From Atrina japonica (lineage: Eukaryota; Mollusca; Bivalvia; Pterioida; Pinnidae), in NCBI GenBank assembly GCA_030159075.1, contig BROG01000394.1, positions 190,001-254,000 on the forward strand: a DNA stretch of 64,000 nt. The letters are read 5' to 3'. Under the pieces are notes generated by a model that did no database searches, was not told the DNA's origin, and saw only the letters and a list, made by a program, of their open reading frames with translations. The position numbers and the translations under genes were made by a program. Positions 1 through 12,197 of the stretch are shown here, one piece after another (position 1 is the stretch's first letter; the number at the start of each line of letters is the position of its first letter).

Positions 1-299
1 GGGATTGATGGGGTAAATACAATATCATTCCTATTGTATACGTAAGATCTGTGATATTCTGTAAGGTTGCTAAATATGTTAATTTATCATGATTATTTTC
101 TTTTAAAACATGGTTGTTGCTCTATAAATAGCTCCACTATTTTTGAATTATTGTTTTGTAAGAATGTCCCATTTATTGTGTATGAGGCGTAACATAAAGT
201 GGGGGTATTTAAGGGGAATATTTATTTAAACTTTGTGTCCGTCCAGTCAAGATCAGTTCTGATTTAGTTTATGTCTGTTTAGATTTTACATTCTTTAGA

Positions 300-305
300 T
301 TTATT

Positions 306-381
<76 letters not shown>

Positions 382-423
382 AATAAAGATGATTTCAGTA
401 CAAAAATGTGTTTGTTTTGTGTG

Positions 424-472
<49 letters not shown>

Positions 473-513
473 AATAAAGATGATTTCAGTACAAAAATGT
501 GTTTGTTTGTGTG

Positions 514-563
<50 letters not shown>

Positions 564-598
564 AATAAAGATGATTTCAGTACAATAATGTGTTTGTC

Positions 599-649
<51 letters not shown>

Positions 650-650
650 A
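300..650. repeat. Tandem (TA)n blocks with a repeated spacer
   Basis: Four (TA)n tracts are separated by three copies of a spacer reading TTTGTTGTAATAAAGATGAT and continuing through a TTTCAGTACA motif and a GT-rich end. Period is about 110 bp. The array ends in (TG)n at 631-650. No coding sense. Confidence 0.9.
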
Positions 651-652
651 TA

Positions 653-1600
653 CAGTGAACCCGCTTTACAATGACATTCATTATAACGGAATATTCGGTA
701 TCCTACTTGAATTGCTTGGGAACAAACATACATGTACGTAAAAAGTACTCATTATAACGGAAAATTCGGTATCCGACTCCGATATTAGATTCCACTAATA
801 AATGTACAGAACTCCATGTAAATAAACTCTTTACAACGACATAACATCACAGTAGAACCCACCTCTGATCCGGCTATTGTTTTCAGTCTTGATTTTCTTC
901 ACGGATGAGATCACAGGTAAAAATAATTGTTTCAATAAAACAATTACATCATGAATCATCTTTAACTGTACAGTAGGCCTAATGTTTATAAACCATCAGT
1001 AGGTTTCATTAGAACTGAACCGACAGAGAAGAGAAATACAAGCAAACAAGAAATACATATTACAATTTTAAAAAATAATAATAAATAAAAAATACCTATT
1101 GTTGAAAAGTTCCGTTACGCTACATGTCAGTGCCGATGTGGTTGCAATGGCGGATCTTTAAATTATTTCAATACTTGTGATAGCCGTAGACATTTCGGTA
1201 AAACTTTATTTATGAAACGCATTTTTAAGAGAATTGTATCAGTGAGCTTTTTATTTAAGCGATAATGAATCTAACTCGGAATCAGGAGACAATTGGGCAT
1301 TTTGTACATGATCCGTGCATTTCACGACATCGCCGATTTACGATATGCGACCAAAAAAATAATTGTGCATTGATGTTTACAATATTAACTTGCATAGATA
1401 TGACAATTAAAAGGTTGAAAATAGTATGAAATAAAATAATAACAATTGTTGTTGTAAGTTTTATTATTTACATGTACATATATGCGTAAATGATACTCAA
1501 GGGTGCTAACTATGAAATGCCCACTACATCAGATTTGTTACAGTGGCAAATTCGATATAACATCATTCCAACTTGGGAACATTGTAAAGAGGGTTTACTG
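653..1600. mobile_element. Non-autonomous Tigger/pogo-like DNA transposon
   Basis: The left end CAGTGAACCCGCTTTACAAT and the right end, read on the other strand as CAGTAAACCCTCTTTACAAT, form imperfect terminal inverted repeats. Each end is flanked by TA (651-652 and 1601-1602), as expected for Tc1/mariner/pogo insertion. The 948-bp interior has no transposase-like reading frame, so it would need a transposase in trans. Family assignment rests on the ends and the TA duplication. Confidence 0.7.
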
Positions 1601-1689
1601 TATGAATATATAAATATTATATATCTATTATGTATCTTTACTTGTGATTAGTCAAAATCGTATCATGTCACCCTGAAATATTAATGTCA

Positions 1690-1860
1690 CCCTCAACCTG
1701 GTTAGTATGTAAGCCTACCCAGGAAGAGAGCACTGGCCTTCCACAAGTAAACTGGCAAACTTTCTCTCAAAATCAGCTTAGGTTCCAGCGGGACTCGAAC
1801 CTGCGCTGACAGGAAGTGAGATTCTGCATGGTTCAAACCACTCAACCAAAGTGGCCCCCT
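1690..1860 (-). mobile_element. tRNA-derived SINE, second family (- strand)
   Basis: On the - strand a tRNA-like head shows an A box (TGGTTGAGTGG) and a B box (GGTTCGAGTCC), followed by a body mentioning the TTTACTTGTGGAAG stretch. Related copies lie on the - strand at 12722-12885 and 59365-59575, sharing the head and the body. Confidence 0.65.
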
Positions 1861-3435
1861 GTTTTGTACGAATTGGAGATCAGACAATATATCGTTTTTG
1901 GTTTGACTGTTTACGGTTTATGTATGTGCAACATTTTGGTTTTCATCAAGCAACTCCATGGGATCTTGAATGAGCTTGATTAAGTTATGTTCTGCTCTAT
2001 CAAGTAACCAAAGAAAACAAGTCAAAGAGAAAATAAAATTTCCACGGTCTGTGAAAGAGCTTTAGAGAGTTTTCTCGTTTGAATACCTTGTGAAGCTAGT
2101 TTCTTATTCTTTTTAATACACGTTTCATGAGGCAACCATTGTCTTTTGATCGCAAAGGCTGATCTTGAGCGACCTTAATAATGAAAATGGCTGCTGATTG
2201 ATCTTGAACAGTAATGATGCTTTTTATTTCATTACAAAGAAGTTCCATAAAACAAGATACAAATCGGGCATTATTACATACAAATTATCCGACAAATGAA
2301 TAATTTCTGAATGAAAAAAATATATACATGTATATCAATAATTCTTCAATTTCTCCACAGACTAGTAATAGCTGATGAAATTGACAAATTACTTTTAAAT
2401 CATGTGCCATGATGCTTGCATATACGATTGTATAAGTAACATATTACTTTTAGAGCGGTACCAGATCCCTCGTAAATTGGAAGTAGGCCTACTCCTACAT
2501 TTGTCTTAGCAACGCCACTGAACAGACTCGGACATAGATCTTTCAACCGTTCAGTGAAACACATGGACAATCCCAGATCAACTCTCATTGTCGGTGAAGC
2601 ATACGGACGCATGTACTATTTATCATATTGTGTACGTTTTCACATTTTCAAACATCGTCATGACAAGTTTTTATGTAGATATAACATTGGCGTAGATTAC
2701 ATTGAGGCAACCGAGAACTTGACATGGTAAAAAAAAGAAACTTTTGGAAGCAAAATATTAATTTTTTTATTCTAATATTCTAAAATTATCGTCAACTTCT
2801 GGGGTTTGCGGTTATATTGAAATCCAAGCTACGCCCATAGCTTATGCAATCCATAACGATTTATTATTTTTATGTTTTTTATGTCATTTTCTTAACTTTC
2901 GTATTCAAAGATTTAATTTATCAATCCGAATAGTAAATCTTATCTGAAGTAGACCGTCATTGTAGTCTTCATTGGACACGACGGTATATTTACGTTTTGC
3001 TACCATAAAACACAGGTTTTTATTGTGAGATTCACATAACTTTTTTAAAACTTTTATTGCCTGTAAACGCATACCCCCACTTGTCCAGGCTTCCGGTGAG
3101 GTATAAAAACGCGTCAATACATATACACATATTTTCCAAATAAATGTAAATCATAAGAAATGTTTATGTATTACATCTACAAACAAGACACCTTGCACTC
3201 CCTCATGTTCATCATCTTTCCTATGATTATTATACAGATGATTCTACTTACTGTTCGGTTAGGAAACTTTACGGGAAATGCGCTTTATTTCGTCGGGACA
3301 CTGGTCTTTATGGCGTCAAGTAGAAATAATATTCTTGTCAGTGTAACTTTATGCTGCATTACCTACATTTTAAACTCGTCCATATCAAGAAAGGTTCGCG
3401 AAACTCCAAACTGCAAAGTTATACGAAAAGCATTA
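1861..3435. other. Intergenic, no gene recognised
   Basis: AT-rich DNA with only short scattered frames. A TATA-like motif (GGTATAAAAACG) lies near 3101-3112, about 760 bp before the M15 gene start; nothing else links it to that gene. Confidence 0.5.
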
Positions 3436-3457
3436 CACACACACACACACACACAGA

Positions 3458-3524
<67 letters not shown>

Positions 3525-3562
3525 GTATCTGCTATATTTGAGAGAGAGAGAAAGAGAGATAT
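3436..3562. repeat. Compound microsatellite (CA)n-(TA)n-(GA)n
   Basis: Consecutive ACACAC, TATATA and GAGAGA runs. Frames across it encode only YI/HT repeats and are not genes. Confidence 0.95.
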
Positions 3563-3867
3563 AATTATATTTGAGTTTGTTTACGTACACACGTCAATGC
3601 ATATACCGAGCTTGTTTAAATATTTCAATTACTTTAAATCACATTATGGTCCATTGATTTTGAATGAATGTAAATAGAAATACGACGAACGTTTGAAAAT
3701 AAGGAAGTTTAAATCGTCTTTGGAAAACAGCCAACTATTGAATTCCTATGTTTGGAACAGGAAGACTGGATGTTTCGGCGAATTCCGTTCATGTTTTTCA
3801 TGGAATTTTATGTGGAGAAAGTTGGAGGACTTTCTTTGTTTTGACGTTTTTGTGTGACTGAAAAACC

Positions 3868-5050
3868 ATGGCTTTTACGACTTATAAGTTTTTAATGTTT
3901 TGGTTTACACTACTATTTTTTATCTCAGTAGCACGTGCAGATTGTGACGAGAAGAATGGCCCAGAGGGATATGCAGACTGCGTTTCGATGGGACCCCACT
4001 ACGATAATTACCAATGGGCATCCTGTTTATCAAACAGTTTGATAAAATTACGTTCACTCGATGATTATTTTTGTAAGTCAACAGACGCTAAATACTGTTG
4101 GTATCCATGTATGTTGGCTGCCTTTGACAGGAATACCGGTAAAGTTCACAAAAAATGTAAATGTGACGAAAAAACACAGAAAAAAGTAAAACTTCCATTG
4201 AAACTGGACTGCTACGTTCCAACGGGGAAAAATTGTGACTGGTACTCGGACTGCCTGGAACAGACTCATGCTTGCGAAAATACGAATGATAAGTATGCTA
4301 TATCGTACGCTAAACATTACTGTAATCGTTTTGGCAACTACTACAACAAGTTTTCAAAGATTGGACAAAAGTGGGTAGACGCAGCGCGGAAATGCCTCCA
4401 AGTAAAACTTCTTCCATTTCTTCACCCGGGTTCTACCGCGACATGCAAAGAATTAAAGCAATACGCCTTTGATTCACATGTAGGCTGTTACTTAACACCT
4501 TTTAAAGGCGAACCTTCGTTTTGCGACTTAAATTCAATCGATGTGTTGTTGGTATTTTGGACAATTAAGAAGTCTTTTTGGACAGACGTTACAGAGTCTA
4601 CGAAAGGAGCTCTGGCCACAATGAAAAAATGTGCTCCTATCTATGTCGGACGTCTTGGGAAAAAGTTGATAATTTTCATTTCATATGTGAAAAACAAATA
4701 CTCCGAATTAGAGGAATTTGTCAGTGATGTTGTTGATTCGTTGGCTGCAAAATTAAAGTTGGACGCGTCTGGAATCATATGGGAATGCAAACTTTCCCGG
4801 CCATTATCTTCTGACGTTACTGGAAATATACCCATAGAAATGGTTTTAGCTCCGAAAAAAGATGTTCTTCCCGGCCCCACTCAGTATCCAAATGTTAACA
4901 TGGATTCGGTCATAACGAGTCTCAGAAACGAAATCCAGAGTGGTGGACTTGCAGATCTGTCAACTCCAACTGGCGACACGACGACAGTGCTAAGAATTCA
5001 AAATTGCAAAAACGAGGTGTGTACGTCATCAGATATGGACGAATCTACGG
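3868..5050 (+). CDS. Exon 1: signal peptide and Cys-rich N-terminal region
   Basis: The frame stays open to a TGA at 5059-5061, but the donor ACGG|GTAAGA at 5050/5051 lies just before it, so the last three codons are probably intronic. The encoded part begins with a hydrophobic leader (FLMFWFTLLFFISVARA) and contains many cysteines. Residues about 123-255 carry a C-x-WY-x2-CLE motif, then W-x5-CLQ and further paired cysteines. I recall this pattern from uncharacterised secreted invertebrate proteins but cannot name a domain. It also contains a C-terminal Pro/Thr/Ser-rich linker before the defensin-like modules. Confidence 0.75.
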
Positions 5051-5930
5051 GTAAGAAATGACGTCATGGCAATGTGCTATACATGATAAAACAATACAAT
5101 ACATCGACCTTAAGTGTACCTGTAATGTATTTCGTCATAGAAGTTATTTATTTTAATTATAGGCCTTCTCGATTTGACTATTTAAACAATCAGATTTTAG
5201 GATTGGTTGACATTAAAAATATTGTTATACTTAACCCTGTCAACCTTACAGGCCATAATATACTGGTCTTTAACAATGGAAAAAAGCATACCATTCAGAT
5301 ATTCAGGGCTGAAAGAGTTAAGTAAGTTTCATGTCGGAGGACACTAATACTTATGTTATACGACCGTAGTCTATAATGTGGTTAGGTGTAAGAGCTTTCG
5401 ATACGAACGCGAATGCTGACTAGGTTCAAGTCTCTGATTTATGTCGTATTTTCGACTCCTCCAAGCATACGAAGTAAACGCCATGGGTCTTTCGGATGAG
5501 ACTTGAAACCACGACCCTGTGTCACGACAGGCGTGGCACGTGAAATATCCCTCACTGCATTGGCGGCAGTCTATTGACACTAATATGAGATGTAAAACAG
5601 AAGGAAAAAACTGAAGCTCCCGAAATATATACATCCGTTATCCGCCTAGTTTTTGCCTGCGCCAATATTTTGTCCCTCATTACATTATATATCTTTGTTT
5701 TAAAATAGTGTCTTATGAATGGGTTATAGTTCATGACGAAAGTTAAGAACGGTTAAGGTTGTTATATTTTATAAATAGAAATTTGATAATTTGCGTCGAG
5801 TGCTTCATGCCATCAAAATTCAAGGGAAACTGCATCTTGTCTGCTTCTATTTGAAATTGAACGTTTCCAATTCAATATTGCTTGTATTTTCGTCTAATGA
5901 GTTATGTGGGGAACATCACATAGTTGAATT

Positions 5931-6003
<73 letters not shown>

Positions 6004-8263
6004 CCAGATTACCTACTCACAACTAAGGTATATATCTTTCTCTTACCAGATCCAAAGTGTCAAGCACAACACGGATATTGTCAAGAAGATAGTTTACCAT
6101 GTGCTGGATCGTATAGCTCCGGACTTTGCGCGGGTCCGGCGTCCCGGAGATGCTGTAAACCAGTAGGTAGGAATACACGATTTATGTTCTTTTTTACACA
6201 TTTTAACAAATTCCAACGCAGCAGCAACGTTCATTTCGTAGTAAATTGAAATCAGAATATTTAGTGTTTAAATTAATCAAAGATTGTGAAAACCTCTGCA
6301 AACACAACATCTAGAAATATTTTATTTCAATGACTGTGAATATTTGTCTAGCCAATTCAAACAATCTCAAGCTTACATTGTATATTATTGTTGTCATTTT
6401 GACTAAGTTTACTAGAAATTAAAGACACAACAGATTTATACATATATGCTTCTCATTTGGGCATTTTACTTACCCTAGATACAAGAACTTTCTACATTCA
6501 AGTAGGCATATCCCTTTTTTGCCATCATACGGTGTTTATATCTACCAGATACTCAGATACGTCAGGGCATGTTCAACATATGAACATTTCATATGAATAG
6601 ACAAAATACTTACTGGTACGTTTTTGTCACAAGGAAATCAAGAATCACGTAATATGTCGATATTTCGCAAATTTTACTGTCGGTATAATGACCTTGTTAG
6701 CGATCACGGTGTTTTGCCGAGTGAAATGTTGAATCGTCTTTACCGATTGTGACGAGGATTAATTCCTCACTTATTTCATTTGAATAAAACTTTGGAATCA
6801 CGGCTGGTGTGACCGCTTACTCCTCCATGACATCTGATCTCACCTCTTGATTTCCAGAGCTTCGTGTGTGTCTAATTATCATCTGATTTGTATATTGTCT
6901 CGTGAACATTATTTCGATTAATGCTTTGGCATGTGTGGTTTTTATATCAGACCCATAATGTAAGTTAATTATTAGATACCTAAAACAATTGCTTATCCTT
7001 ATGGAGCTATCTGCTATTGACATCTTTTAAACAGTCGACTAACGTAAATGAACTAAATATGTGAAATACGCTAAACTTTTTTTCAGAACATGTGCTATAT
7101 TCAATGCAAATAATAATGAAATTATTAAAACACAATTTTGAGATGAAAATGTGTATAGGTCTGCCAAAATAAAGAGGCATATCTCGATTCTGTCTAAAAT
7201 AAAAAACGATGTTATTTTTCTCCAAGCTGTTTTGTTAGCTAAGCTTTGAACGAAAAGACAATATTGGATTTTGACAGAACCAGAATGTGCCACGTTTTAT
7301 ACGCTATATAAGCAGAACTTAGAAACGATTTATATAATTTGCCCACATTAAAAGGTTACTCTGCCCCACCATCTTACCTGAATCGGACAATTATAAGATT
7401 AAGATGTAAATATAAAAAATTCAGGTACCAAAGTATAAATCTTCAAGATGTCTAGGAGACAAATATACAAAACTGGTGAACATTTTTTGACAAACACGGA
7501 CCTCGGGAAATCTAGAGGTGTGATCAGGTGCCATGGAGTAGTAAGCACCCCCCTGCTAACCGGTCACACATGCCGTCAAACTGCAACATTTGCGAGATGG
7601 AAACGTAGTCATTTTGTGTGATATCTCAATCCATACACACATTGCTTGATTAATACCTTATCATTTTATATTTTTGTTCCAAATTATTGTTTTTATCTTA
7701 CATTGGAGACTACGTTACACAATATAACTTTATTTTGCCAGGAACTACATCAGATTGATAATGTTTTGTTGAAACCAGTGAAATCAATTAATACTTTTGT
7801 TGCAGATGCAAAAATACTACAGTTATTGATTTTATGTTTTAGACCAATCAGATTATCTCTGAATTTAAATGACTGTGTTTAGAATCGGATTACAAATAAA
7901 CAATATTGTCATAAGGTAATCTATTTACTATTTAGATATTTTATAATTAAACTGTAAATACGAGTTGTACGCCTCTGAACTTAAACAGATCTAGAATTAT
8001 AATTTATGCTAAATTATATCATAATTTATTTTTTTGCAGACCAAAACTGTTTAACTGAAGGTGGACAGTGTCAATTTTCTACAGCGGCCTGTAACGGGAA
8101 TTATGTTTCTGGCTTATGTCATGGACCGTCCTATCGGAAATGCTGTGTATCTAAAGGTCGGATTTTGTTGTTGTTATTGTTGTTGTATTTGTTTTTGTTT
8201 TCGTCTGTGCTTTGTAATCCAAAATTGTGTTCACTATCTTCATATATAAGGTATTTTGGAAGT

Positions 8264-8348
<85 letters not shown>

Positions 8349-9354
8349 AATCCTTGACACACATACTCTCTTTCACACAACCTATATCTCTCACACATAC
8401 ACATACGTATTCTCTCTCTCTCTCACACACACACACATACACACACACTATCTCTCACTAACACACACGCACACTCTCTCTTTCAAATGCATTTAAAAAA
8501 AATTGCGTAAGAAAGTTATGACGTTAAGCGTTTCCGACGTCAACAGGGTGCATGTAGACAGTACTCTATGTCAGATTAAAACCAAATGCGCCTTTATCAG
8601 TATAAACACTATATTTTTGGACTTTTTTATTCTGTTTATTTTCTTTTACTCGATTCTTCTTATTGTCATTTTCTTGATTCTTTTTTTTATTCGATATCTA
8701 ACATGAATGAAACAGTTGTATAATATTTTATATTCCTCTTCGAACGTGGCTTTTTTATTTGCTTACAGTCTGTAGCGCAGGCTCAAAAGAATATGCATGT
8801 AAAATCAAGAAACTTTACGATGACAAGAAAATACTTCTATGGGATGTCCATCCATCAGGAGTAACTGATAATGCTTTCGCTTTGAACAACATCATAGATA
8901 CATGTAATGGAGGAAGGGCATCTCGTTCAAAGTAAGTTATGTTGCTGCTTATTTCCAGTGTAATTCTAAACACAATCTTTTCGTACCTGAGATAGGCGGA
9001 TCTCATTATCAGTTACACATAAAGCTAGCCAAATTTGTTTGAAATGTATAGTTACATAATGCGGGTTTATATTTATTTGCGGACGGTGAATGAAAAAAGG
9101 GTGAGTGACGCGGTTGCTAAACTGATTTATTCCAGTATGTAAACAATCAGGATTTCAAGCTTCCCATGTGCCAGAAAAATAAACAAGCACCACATTTGAG
9201 TCCCAGATAGAAAAATGTCAGTCTCCGGTGTGATGAATCAATATCACGACATCGGCTAACGCCTCGGTTTGGACTTATTGATTCATCCCCCTCATCCTTG
9301 ACTGATATTTTTTCTATCTGTGAACTCAAAGTGGAGCTAGATTCTATTTATCTT

Positions 9355-9411
<57 letters not shown>

Positions 9412-12162
9412 TACTGCAAAGGTAGAACTTTACGCCAGGTGATATATTACACTAAAACGATGATGAGTATTTCTTGTAAATTACCCCCCCACACACACAC
9501 ACACACACACACACACGTACCAGTCCCACAGTTGTGCTAAGATGTATTGTTTAATCCAGGTCAGTTCATAGTAAGTTGTTGAAATCGCGTATAAATGTGT
9601 GTGGTTTACATAAGACAATCGTGTGATTAATAACACGCGGAAATTAATAACGCAGAAATTAATAACACGCGGAAATATATTCAGTAGTCGAGACATGAAA
9701 CTGACACCTGTGGTATAAGTATAAAGGACATTACCGGCCACAGAGTTATCAAACTTGCACGTTTTATAGACGATAACTGTTCTGAACAGAAACGTCTATT
9801 TCTAAAATTTTAATTTTGCAAATAATGGAATAGGCGCTTTAAACATACGGAAAATGATATCAATTATACAAAGATCCAGTCCTGTCTGCTGCTATATTTA
9901 TATCAAAGAGTATGACTTTTACAGACACATACCAAAAGTATTTAGTCACTTTTGTTTTTCTATATACATGTGTTTCAAATAAAACCACATTAAAAATATA
10001 TTTTGAAGCCATTTCTTATTGCATTTCAATAGAATTTTCACCACGCAACACAGAATTAAATACATGTGCATTCTATATCAGATATTTTTATTCTTTATTT
10101 TCATAATTAGAAAATCTAAAGGATGCTATTTAGTTAAAAAGAAATTTAAACTTTTGTGTGAAAACTCCTTATATGGATAAGTAAAATGGTAGTGTCTAAT
10201 TTTCAGTTTCTGTTTAAATTGTGAAATCTTTGAAATAACAAATTAGAAAATTACACCAAATTAACAGATGAAACCTGGAAATATTCTCTGTTTGATGGTG
10301 AATATTTTAATGAATTCTGATAAGAAATTACTTCACAATAATTTTTTGATAAAAAATTGTTTATATATGAAATATATTAGTAAGAACTACAGTGACCAAA
10401 TAGTTTTGGCATGTCTCATACAGACAACTGGTCAGCTCTGTAACTTTGGTATTGCTAATAATATTTGTAACCACTGGGTCGTTGCCACTGCTGGTGGACT
10501 GTCCGAGTCTCCGAGGATATACAAAAACCCAGCACCACTTTTTTCAGTACCCGCCGATTATTTTATACTAAGGTTAGATTTTGCTCAGATAACACCATTG
10601 AAATTCTAAATTTCTCAAGAGCCAAGATATTAAATTTTACAGTGGGTTCTCCTGGACGGATTCGGCAACTCATTTTAGATTAATTATTTGGCCTGGTATG
10701 ATAACACTTTTTCTTTCGGCAATATATCTGTATTAAATTCGAGCTCATCAGATGGAGTCTTGTTAACAGAAAAGATCGCCTTGAGCAATAGTTTTGGATT
10801 CCTTTGGATTCCATCGTAAAAACTGACGTGTAAATCACCCAGGGGTTAAACATTTGTTGTATGTCAGACGCTAATAAATAATACGTGTTAAAATATCATT
10901 GTTTCTTCTTCAACCTTCTTCATTCTTACTGATTTATTATTACCGTAAGTGCCGAGCATAGGCCAAAATTTGAGACCCTTCACCGGCATTTGGTGACGTC
11001 TCCATATATTCTTCAATGGGACGTTAAACAACAATAAACAAACAAACAAACCGAGATGAGCCAGAAAATAATCTTATGCAAAAGTCACAGACAAGTAAAA
11101 TGAAGATGTACCCATGGACATTCGAAACTCCAGTCCATTAGAATACGACAAATTGGATGTACAAATGGTCTCAACATGAAGATCAATTGCGAATCCTAAA
11201 CGGGATGGGACCAGGTGTCCGGAAGGAGACACATCCCTTCCTTCTTAGCCTGCTACTACCGTCGCAAATGTATCATGGATACATTTTCTGCTCGGTGAAA
11301 AGGTCAAGATCGGTAATAAGATCATTAGATAGTTTTAGGTCTGGTTGGCAAAACGCCTCAAATTAAGTTGTTTTCAGCAAGCATACGTCAGTTCCACTTG
11401 AACGTTTGAATCTCTTAAACAAATTAAAAAGAAATTCTTACACAAATAAAATACAATGCCATGAAGATACAATTGAATATTTCATTTTGTGTCCTGTGAC
11501 AACTTCAGAGACATTGTTACGTTTATTACAGTATGATACCCATAACTTAGTAAATATTATAAATATAATACCAAAGTTACAATAATTAATATTTTTATTT
11601 CGTTATATATTGTTTTGTTTTTTACTTTATCAAGTTATAGCTGCAAAACTGGTAAAACTGAATGTAAAGCACCAGGTGGAACAATCTGTCTCCATGAGAC
11701 GCTTCTGAAGTATATATACAATGTATCAATCTCACTGACAACGGAGCGTGTTCATGTAGGTATCCAGTTTGTTAATTGTCTACTGTTCACTTCATCACAT
11801 TGAGTAATAATCAATTCTAAAAAGTCTTTTGACAGTTTTTGTTCTCAATGTAAAACTATATTAATCATGTTAGAATAAGAAATTTTACTTATTTTACTAT
11901 GCTTACTTTCATCATCATCATCATCATCATCATCGTTATCAATTTTAATCATCATCATTATCATATTTATTTTCATTTTTATTATTAATATCATTTTATC
12001 ATTATTTTCATTATTGATTTTGTCATTATTATTATTATTATTATTATTTTTATTAATCATTATCTTTAGCATTATTATTATTACAATAATAATTATAACA
12101 TCTTTTTATTAATATAATTATTATATTATGGGTATTATTATTATATTTTATTATTGTTTTAC

Positions 12163-12197
<35 letters not shown>

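Noticed and set aside
305..733. Open frames of YI, IY or HT repeats across microsatellites (also at 3160, 8006, 8227, 23322, 40080, 58076)
   Set aside because: They are translations of (TA)n/(CA)n/(TG)n tracts, open on both strands, with no protein-like composition.
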